64,000 nt of DNA from Haloferax marinum (GCF_009674625.1 NZ_WKJQ01000002.1:62001-126000), one strand, 5' to 3'. Positions 44,511 to 53,833 are shown, counted from the stretch's first letter. Numbers and translations: made by a program. Notes: generated by a model not told the origin, from the sequence alone.

Positions 44511-45149
44511 TCAGTGCTGGCTTTCGACCGCAGCAATCCGCTCGCGAGCGGCCGACAACGCGCTCTTCGGGTCGCTCGACACGGCGTAGGAGTCGGCCGT
44601 CCCATCTCGTTGCACGACGCGTAGCCGGCCGGCTTCGTACGTCACCGCGGAGAGTTCCGTGTACTCGTAGTGGTGGGCGTCGTCACCGACCGAGACGTAC
44701 CGATGTGCGAGACTGACCGTGGCGTCGTCGTGGACGACGAACGAATCGGAACTGACGACGAGTGTCGTCAACTCGTACTCGCGCGCGGGCGAGACCAACA
44801 GAAGGGCTCGCCCGTCGGTTGGTATCGAAGACACCTCGACATCGTCGTCTTCGGTGCCCAGTACTTCGAGGGTAATAGATTGCGCCTGTTCGATACCGGT
44901 GTCGAGAACCGTCTCGTACCGTCGGTTTACGTACCGTATTCCGAGTGCCGCGAGTGCGCCGCCACCCGCGATAATCCCGACTCCCTCGAGGGAGTCACCG
45001 AACTCGAGTACGAGGTACACGCCAAGGAATAGTGCGCCGGCGACTATCCACACCCACTGCCATCCCGCGGCCCACAACGGTTGGAAGACGTCCGCGTCGA
45101 GGGACTCCCTACGCCCCACGAACCGGACCTCCACCGCGCTGTCGTGCAA
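44511..45149 (-). CDS. membrane-anchored hypothetical protein
   Basis: 212 residues with two membrane segments near the N-terminus (WVWIVAGALFLGVYLVLEF, GVGIIAGGGALAALGI) and a soluble C-terminal domain (VEVSSIPTDGRALLLVSPAREYELTTLVVSSDSFVVHDDATVSLAHRYVSV...YEYTELSAVTYEAGRLRVVQRDG). The latter resembles beta-rich PH-like domains of archaeal membrane proteins. No catalytic motif. It stands alone, convergent with the CPBP gene. Confidence 0.75.
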   Translation of the reverse strand: MHDSAVEVRFVGRRESLDADVFQPLWAAGWQWVWIVAGALFLGVYLVLEFGDSLEGVGIIAGGGALAALGIRYVNRRYETVLDTGIEQAQSITLEVLGTEDDDVEVSSIPTDGRALLLVSPAREYELTTLVVSSDSFVVHDDATVSLAHRYVSVGDDAHHYEYTELSAVTYEAGRLRVVQRDGTADSYAVSSDPKSALSAARERIAAVESQH

Positions 45150-45210
45150 TCATTTAGGTCACACTTCGTTCGTCGAGGACTTGGGACTTCCCCCACACGC
45201 CGGACCCAAC

Positions 45211-45630
45211 TTAGACTTCGAGGAGTTCGACGAGGTTCCCCTCTGGGTCGCGGAGGAAGACGATTCGTGTTCCGCTCTCTGTGGTCTGCGGGTCGCTCAG
45301 CGTCTCGACGTGCGGCGGTAAGTCCGCGACGACGGCGTCCACGTCGTCCACAGAGAGACCGACGTGTGTCGCACCGGGTTGGTCGAGAGTCGCTCCCGAG
45401 TGAGCGTCTCCCACTGGGTCGTATTCGACGAGTTCGATACGGACGTCGCCACCGTCGAGGTGTGCGAATCGGCCCGTCGCATTCTCGACACCGACCGCCG
45501 TCGAGAACGCCTCTCCCCCGACTTCGAACCGAGTTACGACAGCCAGTCCGAGGACGTCGCGGTAGAACGATAGCGTCGAGTCGAGGTCGCTGACGGTGAT
45601 ACCGACGTGGTGTGCAGTGAGCGAAGACAT
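45211..45630 (-). CDS. VOC family protein (glyoxalase/bleomycin resistance superfamily)
   Basis: 139 residues with two beta-alpha-beta repeats: HHVGITVSDLDSTLSFYRDVLGL and THVGLSVDDVDAVVADL, ending FLRDPEGNLVELLEV. The typical metal ligands (His in HHVGIT and HVGLS, Glu in IELVEYD and LVELLE) are present. The reaction could be isomerisation, dioxygenation or a thiol transfer; the sequence does not decide. Confidence 0.88.
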   Translation of the reverse strand: MSSLTAHHVGITVSDLDSTLSFYRDVLGLAVVTRFEVGGEAFSTAVGVENATGRFAHLDGGDVRIELVEYDPVGDAHSGATLDQPGATHVGLSVDDVDAVVADLPPHVETLSDPQTTESGTRIVFLRDPEGNLVELLEV

Positions 45631-45723
45631 AGTTTGCCTGCGGGAGGAGAGACCAAAAGGCGCTTCGTTCTGCGTGAGGCCAGACCGTGTCTCCTATACC
45701 GTCTCACGCGTGGAGATACTGCT

Positions 45724-46092
45724 ATGAGCGAGAAACTCGTCGAGTCGCTTCCGCCCACGGCCGTTCCCGAGTCGTTCGTCGACGAACTCGAGGCACAGGA
45801 GGCCGTCCAACAGGCGATTGCCGTCCGTGGATACCATCTCGAACGAGACGGAGAGACGATTCCCCACGCGTACCAACTCGTCGTCAACGTCCGCGGGAAG
45901 TACATCCTCGGACTCCACCTCACCAACGGCGAGTGGCGTATCGTCTTCGACACGCGCGACCACCCGGAGCTCGCACAAGAGGGTGCCAGAGCGGGATACA
46001 ACGCAGTTCACGACGCACTCTACGAGCGTGCGCCTTCGGACGCCGAGATAGATTTCGAGGCGACGCCAGAGTTCTGGCACGCACCGCAGTAA
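45724..46092 (+). CDS. conserved hypothetical protein
   Basis: 122 residues, acidic, starting MSEKLVESLPPTAVPESFVDELEAQ. Contains VRGYHLERDGETIPHAYQLVVNVRGKYILGLHLTNGEWRIVFDT and ends in a helical tail. The fold may be alpha+beta, but no family is recognised. The frame extends upstream, but the ATG at 45724 removes Arg- and Cys-rich residues. 98 bases separate it from the SRPBCC gene on the same strand, so they may be cotranscribed. Confidence 0.75.
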   Translation: MSEKLVESLPPTAVPESFVDELEAQEAVQQAIAVRGYHLERDGETIPHAYQLVVNVRGKYILGLHLTNGEWRIVFDTRDHPELAQEGARAGYNAVHDALYERAPSDAEIDFEATPEFWHAPQ

Positions 46093-46190
46093 CCGCCCCT
46101 CAGAAACGACAGTACCTTCGTCGCAGGGACGACCTCGCGAGGCCAACACCGCCAGTACACAGTTATCCTCTCACACAGCGATTTCAGGAC

Positions 46191-46667
46191 GTGAGCCAAC
46201 TTTCTACGTCCATCGACATCGACGCGCCCGCAGAGACTGTGTGGGAGGTGCTCACCGATTTCGATAGCTACCCAGAGTGGAACGGCTACACACACATCGC
46301 TGGGACACCCGAGGTAGGGGCGACACTCGTCGTCTCGCCCGGCCCGAAGGCCGGGAGACTACCCACGTTCAAACCGACAGTGCTCCAAGCCGACGATGGT
46401 GAACTTCGATGGCTCGGTCACCTGTTCGTCCGTGGCCTATTCGACGGTGAACACCGATTCGTCGTCGAAGACCTCGGCGAGGGGCGATCCAGACTCACCC
46501 AATCCGAGACGTTCTCTGGTATCCTCGTCGGGGTCGTCAACCGCTTGTTCGGTGCCGACACGAGGCGGAACTTCGAAGCAGTGAACGAAGCGCTGAAAGC
46601 CCGTGCCGAGGCGCTTGTGGCCTCCGGGGTCGAGACTGGCGCGGACGACACCGCACCCGAAGTGTGA
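46191..46667 (+). CDS. SRPBCC family protein (polyketide cyclase/START-like)
   Basis: 158 residues: SIDIDAPAETVWEVLTDFDSYPEWNGYTHIAG and FVVEDLGEGRSRLTQSETFSG...NRLFGADTRRNFEAVNEALKARAE match the SRPBCC ligand-binding fold. Substrate is unknown; such proteins often bind small hydrophobic molecules. GTG start at 46191. An ORB-like element lies 37 bases after the stop. A T-run at 46734-46740 may end the transcript. Confidence 0.85.
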   Translation: MSQLSTSIDIDAPAETVWEVLTDFDSYPEWNGYTHIAGTPEVGATLVVSPGPKAGRLPTFKPTVLQADDGELRWLGHLFVRGLFDGEHRFVVEDLGEGRSRLTQSETFSGILVGVVNRLFGADTRRNFEAVNEALKARAEALVASGVETGADDTAPEV

Positions 46668-46703
46668 CCCGATACTCTGACCGCCACTCGACCGGTGTGG
46701 ACT

Positions 46704-46724
46704 ACACCACCGTGTCCGCAGTAA
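46704..46724 (+). other. ORB-like element, distant copy
   Basis: ACACCACCGTGTCCGCAGTAA matches the repeat family around orc. It lies in the gap after the SRPBCC gene and before the pilins, about 11 kb from the origin core. Confidence 0.6.
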
Positions 46725-46880
46725 CTCCACACGATTTTTTCGGTGTCGCGTGCGACCACTTGGACTTCAGACATTTCTGGTACGTAATTGGGTACCCTCT
46801 CTAAAACGCCGAATTCGGGCGTTATACGACTCATAACCCAGAATAAACCAGTGGAATAGACCCGTTATTCAACTTGAAAT

Positions 46881-46890
46881 TAAATATATA
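46881..46890 (+). promoter_or_regulatory. TATA box for the first pilin gene
   Basis: TAAATATATA about 107 bases before the pilin ATG; the spacing implies a transcription start near 46914 and a leader of about 79 bases. Confidence 0.4.
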
Positions 46891-46940
46891 CTGAACATAT
46901 GGTCTGCTAACAGGAACTGGCACGAGAAGCCGCTCGAAGT

Positions 46941-46952
46941 CCCGTATACGGG
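46941..46952. promoter_or_regulatory. perfect 12-bp palindrome in the pilin leader
   Basis: CCCGTATACGGG is a perfect palindrome lying in the predicted 5' leader, 41 bases before the pilin start. It may be a regulator site or an RNA hairpin controlling translation. Confidence 0.5.
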
Positions 46953-46992
46953 GGCACGATGCGGGCTCCGAGACCGGTCCTGGATTAGAACA

Positions 46993-47430
46993 ATGGATAT
47001 CAAGAAATTCCTCAGCGAATCACGCGCAGTCTCGCCGGTCATCGGCGTCATCCTCATGGTGGCTATCACAGTCATCCTCGCAGCCGTCATCGGAACCTTC
47101 GTCCTCGGCCTGGGCGACCAGGTCGGCGACAACGCACCACAGGCGAGTTTCAGCTTCGACTACACGGCAAACGCGGCAGACCCCGCAAACGGGTCCGTGA
47201 CTATCACCCACGAAAGCGGTGATGCTCTCGACGCCACGATGATTACCATCGAAGGTCCTGTCAACGAAGATGGACAGACTTGGAATGTAATCGACGGAAG
47301 TGCAACCCAAGTTAACGCTGGAAGCGAGCTCGTGGTCACCGGCCTCGGCGACGGTGAAACCGTCCGCGTCGTCTGGACCTCTGACAACGGCGACTCTGCG
47401 ACCCTGCAGAAGTACACCTACAACGCCTGA
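46993..47430 (+). CDS. type IV pilin (PilA-like), paralogue 1
   Basis: 145 residues. Class III signal peptide MDIKKFLSESRA is followed by the conserved hydrophobic domain ([20 protein letters not shown] and [10 protein letters not shown]) typical of Haloferax adhesion pilins; PibD would cleave after Ala12. The rest is a beta-rich head. It resembles PilA5 of Haloferax volcanii, known from memory to sit in tandem with PilA6 on pHV4. Exported pilus subunit for surface adhesion. The second pilin follows 243 bases downstream. A T-run near 47471-47476 could terminate the transcript. Confidence 0.9.
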   Translation: MDIKKFLSESRAVSPVIGVILMVAITVILAAVIGTFVLGLGDQVGDNAPQASFSFDYTANAADPANGSVTITHESGDALDATMITIEGPVNEDGQTWNVIDGSATQVNAGSELVVTGLGDGETVRVVWTSDNGDSATLQKYTYNA

Positions 47431-47662
47431 ACCGCTGACGACTACTCGGCCCCCTCCCCCTCCCTCCTCGATTTTTTGAACCCTGAGCGACCGCTCTCTC
47501 GGCGTCCAGTGAGTGTCACACGTGCGAGCCACAGCGTCACTTTCTGTCAACTAGACTTTATCTACTTGGAGAACGTCAGGATATCCTATAGGTACCGAGT
47601 ACAGGCACAGGAACCGAGGATTCAGGGAGTTCTCGATTCGAATGGGGTCGGCCGGTTTACCT

Positions 47663-47667
47663 AGGAG
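47663..47667 (+). promoter_or_regulatory. ribosome binding site of the second pilin
   Basis: AGGAG lies 6 bases before the ATG at 47674. The first pilin has no such motif, so the two genes differ in translation start. Confidence 0.55.
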
Positions 47668-47673
47668 AAATAC

Positions 47674-48159
47674 ATGGACATCAAAAAATTCCTCACCGAA
47701 TCGCGTGCAGTGTCGCCGGTCATCGGCGTCATCCTCATGGTCGCTATCACAGTCATCCTCGCCGCCGTCATCGGGACGTTCGTTCTCGGCTTGGGTGACC
47801 AAGTGAGCGAAACGGCGCCGCAAGCCAGTTTCAGCTTCGAGTACACGAACGACACGACAAATGATACGTTGGTAGTGGCTCACGAAAGTGGTGATGCGAT
47901 TGCAGCCTCTCGACTGACGCTTACAAGCACTGTTCAGTTCAAAGCAAATACTACCGCTGCATCCCCCCTTTCAACCACCCACAGCTTCGAAAACTTCGGT
48001 AATATCGCTGCCGGAGACGACATTGTAGCTGGAACTGCCGTGACCGCATTCGATGATGGCACCGGTGACCTCGGCGCTGGCACCTTCCGCATCGTCTGGA
48101 CTTCCGAATCAGGCTCGTCGTCCGCGACACTCCAGAAGTGGAGCGGCCCGCGCGCCTAA
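47674..48159 (+). CDS. type IV pilin (PilA-like), paralogue 2
   Basis: 161 residues, [12 protein letters not shown] then [22 protein letters not shown], nearly identical to paralogue 1 through the H-domain. The head diverges: Thr/Asn-rich ([25 protein letters not shown]), ending [20 protein letters not shown], where the C-terminus again matches (RVVWTSDNGDSATLQKY). A tandem duplication with head divergence; resembles PilA6. A Shine-Dalgarno AGGAG precedes it. Confidence 0.9.
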   Translation: MDIKKFLTESRAVSPVIGVILMVAITVILAAVIGTFVLGLGDQVSETAPQASFSFEYTNDTTNDTLVVAHESGDAIAASRLTLTSTVQFKANTTAASPLSTTHSFENFGNIAAGDDIVAGTAVTAFDDGTGDLGAGTFRIVWTSESGSSSATLQKWSGPRA

Positions 48160-48296
48160 GTCGGACCCAACCCCCCTCACAGACAGACCACATTTTCTAG
48201 AACCCTACCCGACAGCGACAGCTCTCGTTCTACAGTATTGCACATAGAGAACAAACTTATCCGGTGTCGCTTCGTACGTTTGCAGTAGAGACTCTC

Positions 48297-49640
48297 ATGT
48301 CGACTTCCGACACCACTCCCGTCGTCACCTATCTTCGTGACCATCGCGAGGACATCGTCGACCTCGCGCTCACGCTCCTCGGCCACGACACACAGAATCC
48401 GCCGGGCGACACACGCGACGTCGTGACGTGGGTCGAGTCGTTCTTTTCGGACCTCGGACTCGAGACAGAGCGAGTCGTCTCGGACCCGAACAAACCCAAT
48501 ATCGTCGCGACACTCTCTGGGAAATCCGACCGAGTACTTCTCTTACAGGGCCACCTCGATACGGTCCCGTTCGACGAAGAAGAGTGGACGTACGACCCTC
48601 TCGGAGAACGGGACGGCGACCGAATCTACGGTCGTGGAGCGACCGACATGAAGGGTGCAGTGGCGTCGATGCTGGCCGTCGCGAAAGCCTATACAGAGAC
48701 GAACACCGTCCCGGCGGCGACGCTCGTCTTCGCGTTCGTGAGCGACGAGGAAGTGGCCGGCGAAGCGGGACTCCCGACGCTTCTCGACCAGTACTCGCTC
48801 TCGGCAGACGCGTGTGTCATCGGAGAGACGACCTGTGAGAACGGCGCGCACTCGGTTACGGTTGCCGACAGAGGGAGCATCTGGGTGAGCCTCCGAGCGA
48901 CCGGGAGAGCCGCCCACGGGTCGCGGCCGATGCTCGGGACGAACGCGATACGGTTGCTCTGGGACGCCGTCGACGACGTCGAGGCGTCGCTGCGTGAACT
49001 ACAGTTCGACTTCGACCCTGTCGTCCAGGCCATCGTCGACGAGTCTGTCGAGTATTACGAACCAGTCTTCGGAAGCGACACCGCACGGGCGTTGTTCGAC
49101 CGCCCATCGGTCAATCTCGGCGTCGTCTCCGGCGGTGACCGAGTCAACGTCGTTCCCGACGTAGCCGAGGCAGAACTGGATATTCGCCTGACTGCAGGCG
49201 TCGATACCCTACAGGTTCTCGACACACTCCGCGACGTACTCGACGGGCTCGACGCCGTCGAAATCAGTGACGTCAGTTGGTCTATCGGCACCTACGAAGA
49301 CCCAGACGGTCCACTTGCGAACGCCGTCTCGGGCGTCGCCAGTGAGGTTACAGGGGCACGTGTGTACCGACGGAGTGCCACTGGTGGCGGCGACGCGAAG
49401 CGATTGCGGAACACAGGTATCCCGACAGTCGAGTTCGGTCTCGGGACGGATAGGGTCCACGCTGTCGACGAGTTCACCACCGACGACGCACTCGCACACA
49501 ACGCCGAAGTGTACGCCCGACTGCCGTCCGAACTCGTGCGAGAACTCGACGCTGGCAACGAGACGTTCGATTCCACAGATGTGGGAATTTTGGGCACTAT
49601 TATACCGCTCAGTTCCGAAGGTTCGGAGGACTCCCGATGA
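48297..49640 (+). CDS. M20 family peptidase / deacylase (ArgE-DapE-like)
   Basis: 447 residues. Metal-binding motifs LLLQGHLDTVPF, GRGATDMKGA and the general base pair SDEE are present, with a lid domain carrying the HG of AAHGSRPMLG and a final His (DRVHAVDEF). Likely cleaves N-acyl groups or dipeptides with two zinc ions. The precise substrate is unknown. The ATG at 48297 is chosen, as the longer frame adds basic residues. The stop overlaps the aminotransferase start by 4 bases, so the two may form an operon. Confidence 0.88.
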   Translation: MSTSDTTPVVTYLRDHREDIVDLALTLLGHDTQNPPGDTRDVVTWVESFFSDLGLETERVVSDPNKPNIVATLSGKSDRVLLLQGHLDTVPFDEEEWTYDPLGERDGDRIYGRGATDMKGAVASMLAVAKAYTETNTVPAATLVFAFVSDEEVAGEAGLPTLLDQYSLSADACVIGETTCENGAHSVTVADRGSIWVSLRATGRAAHGSRPMLGTNAIRLLWDAVDDVEASLRELQFDFDPVVQAIVDESVEYYEPVFGSDTARALFDRPSVNLGVVSGGDRVNVVPDVAEAELDIRLTAGVDTLQVLDTLRDVLDGLDAVEISDVSWSIGTYEDPDGPLANAVSGVASEVTGARVYRRSATGGGDAKRLRNTGIPTVEFGLGTDRVHAVDEFTTDDALAHNAEVYARLPSELVRELDAGNETFDSTDVGILGTIIPLSSEGSEDSR

Positions 49641-50752
49641 CTCCCACCGACCTCCGTGCGTCTCTCCCCGCACTCGACGACGTCGTCTATCTGAACACCG
49701 GCGCACACGGCCCAAGTCCGAGACGGGTCGTCGAGAGGGCGACGCAGTTTCTCGAACATCACGAGTTCGACTCACCAGCGGCAGACGGTCCCTACCCCAC
49801 GGCGTTCGACGCGTACGAGGAGGTCCGAGCGGATATCGCCGCGTTCCTCGGCGCAGACACCAACGAGGTTGCGCTGACCCAAAGCACCACAGACGGTATC
49901 AACCGAATCGGGACGACACTCGACTGGTCACCCGGTGATGTCGTCGTCAGAACGGACCTCGAACACCCCGCGGGAATCCTGCCGTGGCGCCGTCTCGAAC
50001 GCGACGGCGTCGAAGTCCGTGTCGTCGAGAGCGACGACGGTCGACTCGATATGGACCAGTACGCCGACGCAGTCGACGGTGCCGACCTCGTCTGTTTCAG
50101 CGCCGTGACGTGGAACTACGGGACGCGACTCCCCGTCCGCGAACTCACGGATATCGCTCGGGAGGCCGGCGCACTGTCGGTCGTCGATGCAGTACAGGCG
50201 ATCGGCCAGTTCCCCGTCGACGTAGACGAGTGGGGCGCAGACGTCGTCGCAGGGGCAGGCCACAAATGGCTTCTCGGCCCGTGGGGAGCGGGATTCCTCT
50301 ACGTGAAAGAGAGCGTCGCCGAGTCACTCCAGCCACGCGCAGTGGGGTATCGTGGCGTCAAAGAACCAACCAGCGAAACGACAGAGTTCGAACCAGGTGC
50401 CAAACGGTTCGAAATCGGAACCACGAACCCGGCACCACACGTCGCACTCCGCGAAGCACTCGAAATTTCCGACGACGTCGGCATCGACCGGACGGAACGA
50501 CGTATTGCCGACCTCGCTACGCAGTTCGTCGAGCGCGTTCCCCCCGAGAAACTCGTCAGTCCGGCCGAACCGGAGTCGGGACTCGTGTCGTTCCGCGTCG
50601 ACGACCCAGAACGAACCGTCGAGCGACTCGCAGCCGATGGAATCGTCGTGCGAACGATTCCAGAACCCACGGCCGTCCGCGCGTCGTTCCACGCGTTCAA
50701 CGACTCCTCCGACGTCGAGGCGCTGCTGTCGGGGCTAGAAGGCAGTTGGTAA
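49637..50752 (+). CDS. PLP-dependent aminotransferase, class V
   Basis: 371 residues. YLNTGAHGPSPRRV at the start, SVVDAVQAIGQFPVDVDEWGADVVAGAGHKWLLGP with the PLP lysine near residue 210, and EIGTTNPAPHVAL are class V features. It is like the isopenicillin-N-epimerase/cysteine-desulfurase group, but the long Cys loop of desulfurases is not seen. Substrate unknown. Cotranscribed with the M20 gene, with a 4-base overlap, suggesting they act on the same compound. Confidence 0.88.
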   Translation: MTPTDLRASLPALDDVVYLNTGAHGPSPRRVVERATQFLEHHEFDSPAADGPYPTAFDAYEEVRADIAAFLGADTNEVALTQSTTDGINRIGTTLDWSPGDVVVRTDLEHPAGILPWRRLERDGVEVRVVESDDGRLDMDQYADAVDGADLVCFSAVTWNYGTRLPVRELTDIAREAGALSVVDAVQAIGQFPVDVDEWGADVVAGAGHKWLLGPWGAGFLYVKESVAESLQPRAVGYRGVKEPTSETTEFEPGAKRFEIGTTNPAPHVALREALEISDDVGIDRTERRIADLATQFVERVPPEKLVSPAEPESGLVSFRVDDPERTVERLAADGIVVRTIPEPTAVRASFHAFNDSSDVEALLSGLEGSW

Positions 50753-50866
50753 CCACCGAGACAGGTAGACGAGACCAACCGAACCGAGCGAAACACAGCG
50801 GTGGCAGTTCCCAGCACCCTACCGAGGCGGCGAACGTTCTTAATAGAAGACGCAGAACCCGTGGGT

Positions 50867-51343
50867 ATGCACCCCACGGCACAGGAGTTCACCGAACAGA
50901 TGCGTGAGACCCACGGGTTCGAAGCGGCCGTCGAAGAGTTTCCCGAGGGAACGAAGACGGCAGCAGATGCAGCAGCAGCGATCGGCTGTGACGTGGCACA
51001 GATTGTCAAGAGCATCGTGATGCGCGTCGGTGACGAGACGGTCGTCGTCCTCACGAGTGGGTCGAACCGTGTCGACGAGACGAAGTTAGCGGCCGAGTTC
51101 GACAGCGACCCGAGTACGGTCCGGAGTGCGAACGCCTCGGAAGTAAAGCGCGCGACCGGGTGGAGCATCGGCGGCGTTCCACCGACGTGTCACGCCACAA
51201 CCTGCCCAGTTCTCGCAGACCCCACGTTCGAGACGTTCGATGATATCTGGGCAGCAGCGGGAACCCCGGAGGCGGTATTCCGACTCACACCCGCGGACCT
51301 CCACCACCTCGCTGACCCACGCGTCGTAGACGTGTTCGAGTGA
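50867..51343 (+). CDS. YbaK/EbsC-type aminoacyl-tRNA deacylase
   Basis: 158 residues, starting MHPTAQEFTEQMRETHGFEAAVEEFPEGTKTAADAAAAIGCDVAQIVKSIVMRVGD. VVVLTSGSNRVDETKLA and the late ATTCPVLADPTFETFDDIWAAAGTPEAVFRLTPADL are typical of the YbaK/ProX editing domain, which clears mischarged Cys- or Ala-tRNA(Pro). The frame extends upstream, but the ATG at 50867 gives the family start. Stand-alone. An ORB-like element lies 20 bases after the stop. Confidence 0.88.
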   Translation: MHPTAQEFTEQMRETHGFEAAVEEFPEGTKTAADAAAAIGCDVAQIVKSIVMRVGDETVVVLTSGSNRVDETKLAAEFDSDPSTVRSANASEVKRATGWSIGGVPPTCHATTCPVLADPTFETFDDIWAAAGTPEAVFRLTPADLHHLADPRVVDVFE

Positions 51344-51362
51344 CCGCAGTCGGCGAGTTTCG

Positions 51363-51383
51363 ACACCACGATGTCCGCTGTTC
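51363..51383 (+). other. ORB-like element, distant copy
   Basis: ACACCACGATGTCCGCTGTTC matches the orc-region repeat. It lies in the 97-base gap between the convergent YbaK and threonine synthase genes, 7 kb from the origin. Confidence 0.6.
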
Positions 51384-51440
51384 GAGTCGACAGTCACAGC
51401 TACCGAAACGGGGTGGCGACCGAAGTATCCGACAGACGGG

Positions 51441-52652
51441 CTACTCGATAGCGCCTGCGAACTCGGTCAGATACTCCTCGACAGACGCAAGTTGGATGTC
51501 GTCCGACGCCGAGGCTGGTGTCCCAGTCGACGACGCCTCTTTCAGACCGGTTCCAGTCAACACGACAGCGACCTCGTCAGACGAGTCCAGCAGGCCACGT
51601 CCGACCAGCTGTTTCGTCCCCGCGAGCGCCGTTGCCGACGCGGGTTCGACCGTGACACCGGCCTCGACTGCCAGCGCGCGTCGCGCAGCACGAATCGCGT
51701 CGTCGTCCACGGCGACGACAGCACCGCCCGTGTCACGTGCGGCCCGAAGTGCACGCGTTCCACTCGGCGGGTCGGCGTTCGCGATGGAGTACGCGATGGT
51801 GTCTCCACCGGTGACTCGGGTCACTTCGTCTTTCCCTGCGTCGTAGGCGTCGGCGATTGGTGAGCAGGCCGCCGCCTGAACGAAATAGAGTGCAGGAATC
51901 TCGTCTATCGCACCCGCGTCTTCGAGTTCACGCAGTGCTTTCCACGCCCCACTCGCGTGACCCCCGCTACTGACGGGCATCACGAGCGCGTCTGGAACGT
52001 CCGGCGCAAACGACGCACAGATTTCGAGTGCCGTGGTCTTTTGCCCCTCGACACGGAGTGGAACGTCAGAGTTGAGGAAGACGACACCCTGGTCAGGCCC
52101 CTGCTCCAGCGTCTGTTCGTACAGTCGACCGTAATCACCAGCGACGCGCACGACAGTCGGGTCGAACTGAGCGATGACGTCGAGTCGTTCGGGAGGGATG
52201 TCGTCGGGAACGAACACGACACAGGGGAGGTCGGTCGAAGCGGCGTATGCGGCCGTACTCATCGCCATATTTCCGTGCGAAACCGTCCCGACGGCATCGA
52301 CGTCGCCTGCGAGTCCTGCCTCGGCAGCGGCGAGGCCTAACGCACTTCCACGGTCTTTGAAACTCCCAGTCGGGTGTTCACCTTCCAGTTTGAGGTGGAC
52401 GTTCGTTCCGGCGAACGTGTCGAGTGGGGTCTCGGAGAGCAGTGGTGTCCCACCTGCGGCGGCGGCGAGGCCGGCAGGTCGACTGACCGGCAAGAGCGCT
52501 TCGAATCGCCACATCCCCGGTTCGTCGGTGGTATCGGACCAGTCGAACGGTCCGTAGTCGGTGTCGAGCCACAGTGGTTCGCCACAGTCGCACCGAGCCA
52601 CAGGGGCTGTCGTTCGGGCACCGCAGTCGTAACAGATTCGTTGCAGAGACAT
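51441..52652 (-). CDS. thrC: threonine synthase
   Basis: 403 residues. Converts O-phosphohomoserine to threonine with PLP. The start has a zinc-ribbon-like region (CYDCG and CDCG). The PLP lysine sits in GEHPTGSFKDRG (Lys99), followed by HGNMAMSTAAYA and the phosphate-binding SSGGHASG. The haloarchaeal ThrC form is the usual length. The ATG at 52652 is chosen (MSLQRICYD), as the longer frame has basic residues. A paralogue or other pyridoxal enzyme of the fold cannot be excluded. Confidence 0.88.
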   Translation of the reverse strand: MSLQRICYDCGARTTAPVARCDCGEPLWLDTDYGPFDWSDTTDEPGMWRFEALLPVSRPAGLAAAAGGTPLLSETPLDTFAGTNVHLKLEGEHPTGSFKDRGSALGLAAAEAGLAGDVDAVGTVSHGNMAMSTAAYAASTDLPCVVFVPDDIPPERLDVIAQFDPTVVRVAGDYGRLYEQTLEQGPDQGVVFLNSDVPLRVEGQKTTALEICASFAPDVPDALVMPVSSGGHASGAWKALRELEDAGAIDEIPALYFVQAAACSPIADAYDAGKDEVTRVTGGDTIAYSIANADPPSGTRALRAARDTGGAVVAVDDDAIRAARRALAVEAGVTVEPASATALAGTKQLVGRGLLDSSDEVAVVLTGTGLKEASSTGTPASASDDIQLASVEEYLTEFAGAIE

Positions 52653-52732
52653 TCGGCAGATAGGCGACCTACGAGAAGTCGATGCAAAACGCTTCGGTTC
52701 GGTGCAGTTTGGTGATTCGACCGCAGTCGTCG

Positions 52733-53800
52733 TCACTCGTTTCCGTCGTCAGCCGGCTCGTCGAGAAATTCGACACCGGTGAATTCGAACTGTGCGCCAC
52801 CGGATTCACTTTCGGTCACTTCGACGGTCCACGAGTGTGCGGTTCCGACCCGTTTGACGATGGGTAACCCGAACCCAGTTCCGTCGTCGTTCGTCGTGTA
52901 CCCCCTCTCGAAGACAGTCGAGCGGTCTTCTTCGGGGATTCCAGTTCCGTCGTCTGCGACGAAGAATCCGTCAGCGAGACGCCCGACGGTTACTGTCAGC
53001 TGGCCACCGTTGTGCTCGTACGCGTTTCGATAGAGGTTGGAAAACAGCTTCTGAACTCGACTCGCGTCAGCCATCACGACCGTGTCGTCGGGCAGTCCGA
53101 TGTCGAGTGTAACATCACCGGTCTCGACGAGGTCCCACGAGCGGGACGCGACGTCTCGAAGTGAGACTGGTTGTGGGGCGAGGTTCGAGTACTCCTGTTT
53201 CGCAAACGAGAGGAGGTCGTCTATCAACGAGCTCATCCGCTTCAACGCGTCCTCTGTCGTCTGTAGATACTCGTCGGATTTGGTCTCACGGCCGAGTTCG
53301 AGATTCCCACGAGCGATGTTCAACGGGTTTCGAAGGTCGTGAGAGATTATCGCGGCCATCTCCTCGAGTTCTTCTCGCTCGCTAAGTTCCTGTGCTAGTC
53401 GTCGGTTTCGCAGAAGGGACTTCAGCCGAGGGCCAAGTTCTTCGAGGAGTATCGGCGCCATAATGAGCTCGTCGACTAGTTCGAGGACTGCCGTGTCGAT
53501 CTCGTCGGCACCTCGGGTTGCGACGAGGAGATACGGTAAAAACACCGGGTCCTCGGCGTGCTTGTGAGCGACGAGTTGCTGTCGATGAGTGTGCAACGAA
53601 TCCTCGTCGAAGATACAGAGGTCGAACCCGCCACTGTCGAGTAGTTCGACCGACGTCGACACGTCGTAATACGGTGTCAACTTCTCGGAGAGAACCTCCT
53701 GATTTCGGTCGTGAGATAACAAGAGTAAGAGTTGCATATCGTCGGTCAAATGCTCACGCTCGTTCTCCCACGACAGTCTTGAGGATGTTTTGTTGGGCAT
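52733..53800 (-). CDS. cytoplasmic histidine kinase, receiver-like N-terminus
   Basis: 355 residues. The N-terminal 130 residues (MQLLLLLSHDRNQEVLSEKLTPYYDVSTSVELLDSGGFDLCIFDEDSL) look like a pseudo-receiver. The kinase core has the H-box AAIISHDLRNPLN with His154, N-box NLYRNAYEHN, G1 VADDGTGIPEE and G2 DGTGFGLPIV. No membrane segment. It lies 33 bases downstream of a KaiC-like gene on the same strand, a pairing known in haloarchaea, so it probably signals together with that ATPase. Confidence 0.9.
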   Translation of the reverse strand: MPNKTSSRLSWENEREHLTDDMQLLLLLSHDRNQEVLSEKLTPYYDVSTSVELLDSGGFDLCIFDEDSLHTHRQQLVAHKHAEDPVFLPYLLVATRGADEIDTAVLELVDELIMAPILLEELGPRLKSLLRNRRLAQELSEREELEEMAAIISHDLRNPLNIARGNLELGRETKSDEYLQTTEDALKRMSSLIDDLLSFAKQEYSNLAPQPVSLRDVASRSWDLVETGDVTLDIGLPDDTVVMADASRVQKLFSNLYRNAYEHNGGQLTVTVGRLADGFFVADDGTGIPEEDRSTVFERGYTTNDDGTGFGLPIVKRVGTAHSWTVEVTESESGGAQFEFTGVEFLDEPADDGNE

Positions 53801-53833
53801 CGTGGTGTGAGGTGCTGTGTTCGGTGGTTCCGA

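Larger units (their letters stand above)
46668..46992. other. intergenic region with ORB-like element and pilin leader
   Basis: 325 bases. Contains an ORB-like element (46704-46724), a T-run, a likely TATA box TAAATATATA at 46881-46890 and a 12-bp palindrome at 46941-46952. The pilin transcript would then have a leader of roughly 80 bases, long for haloarchaea. Confidence 0.5.
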
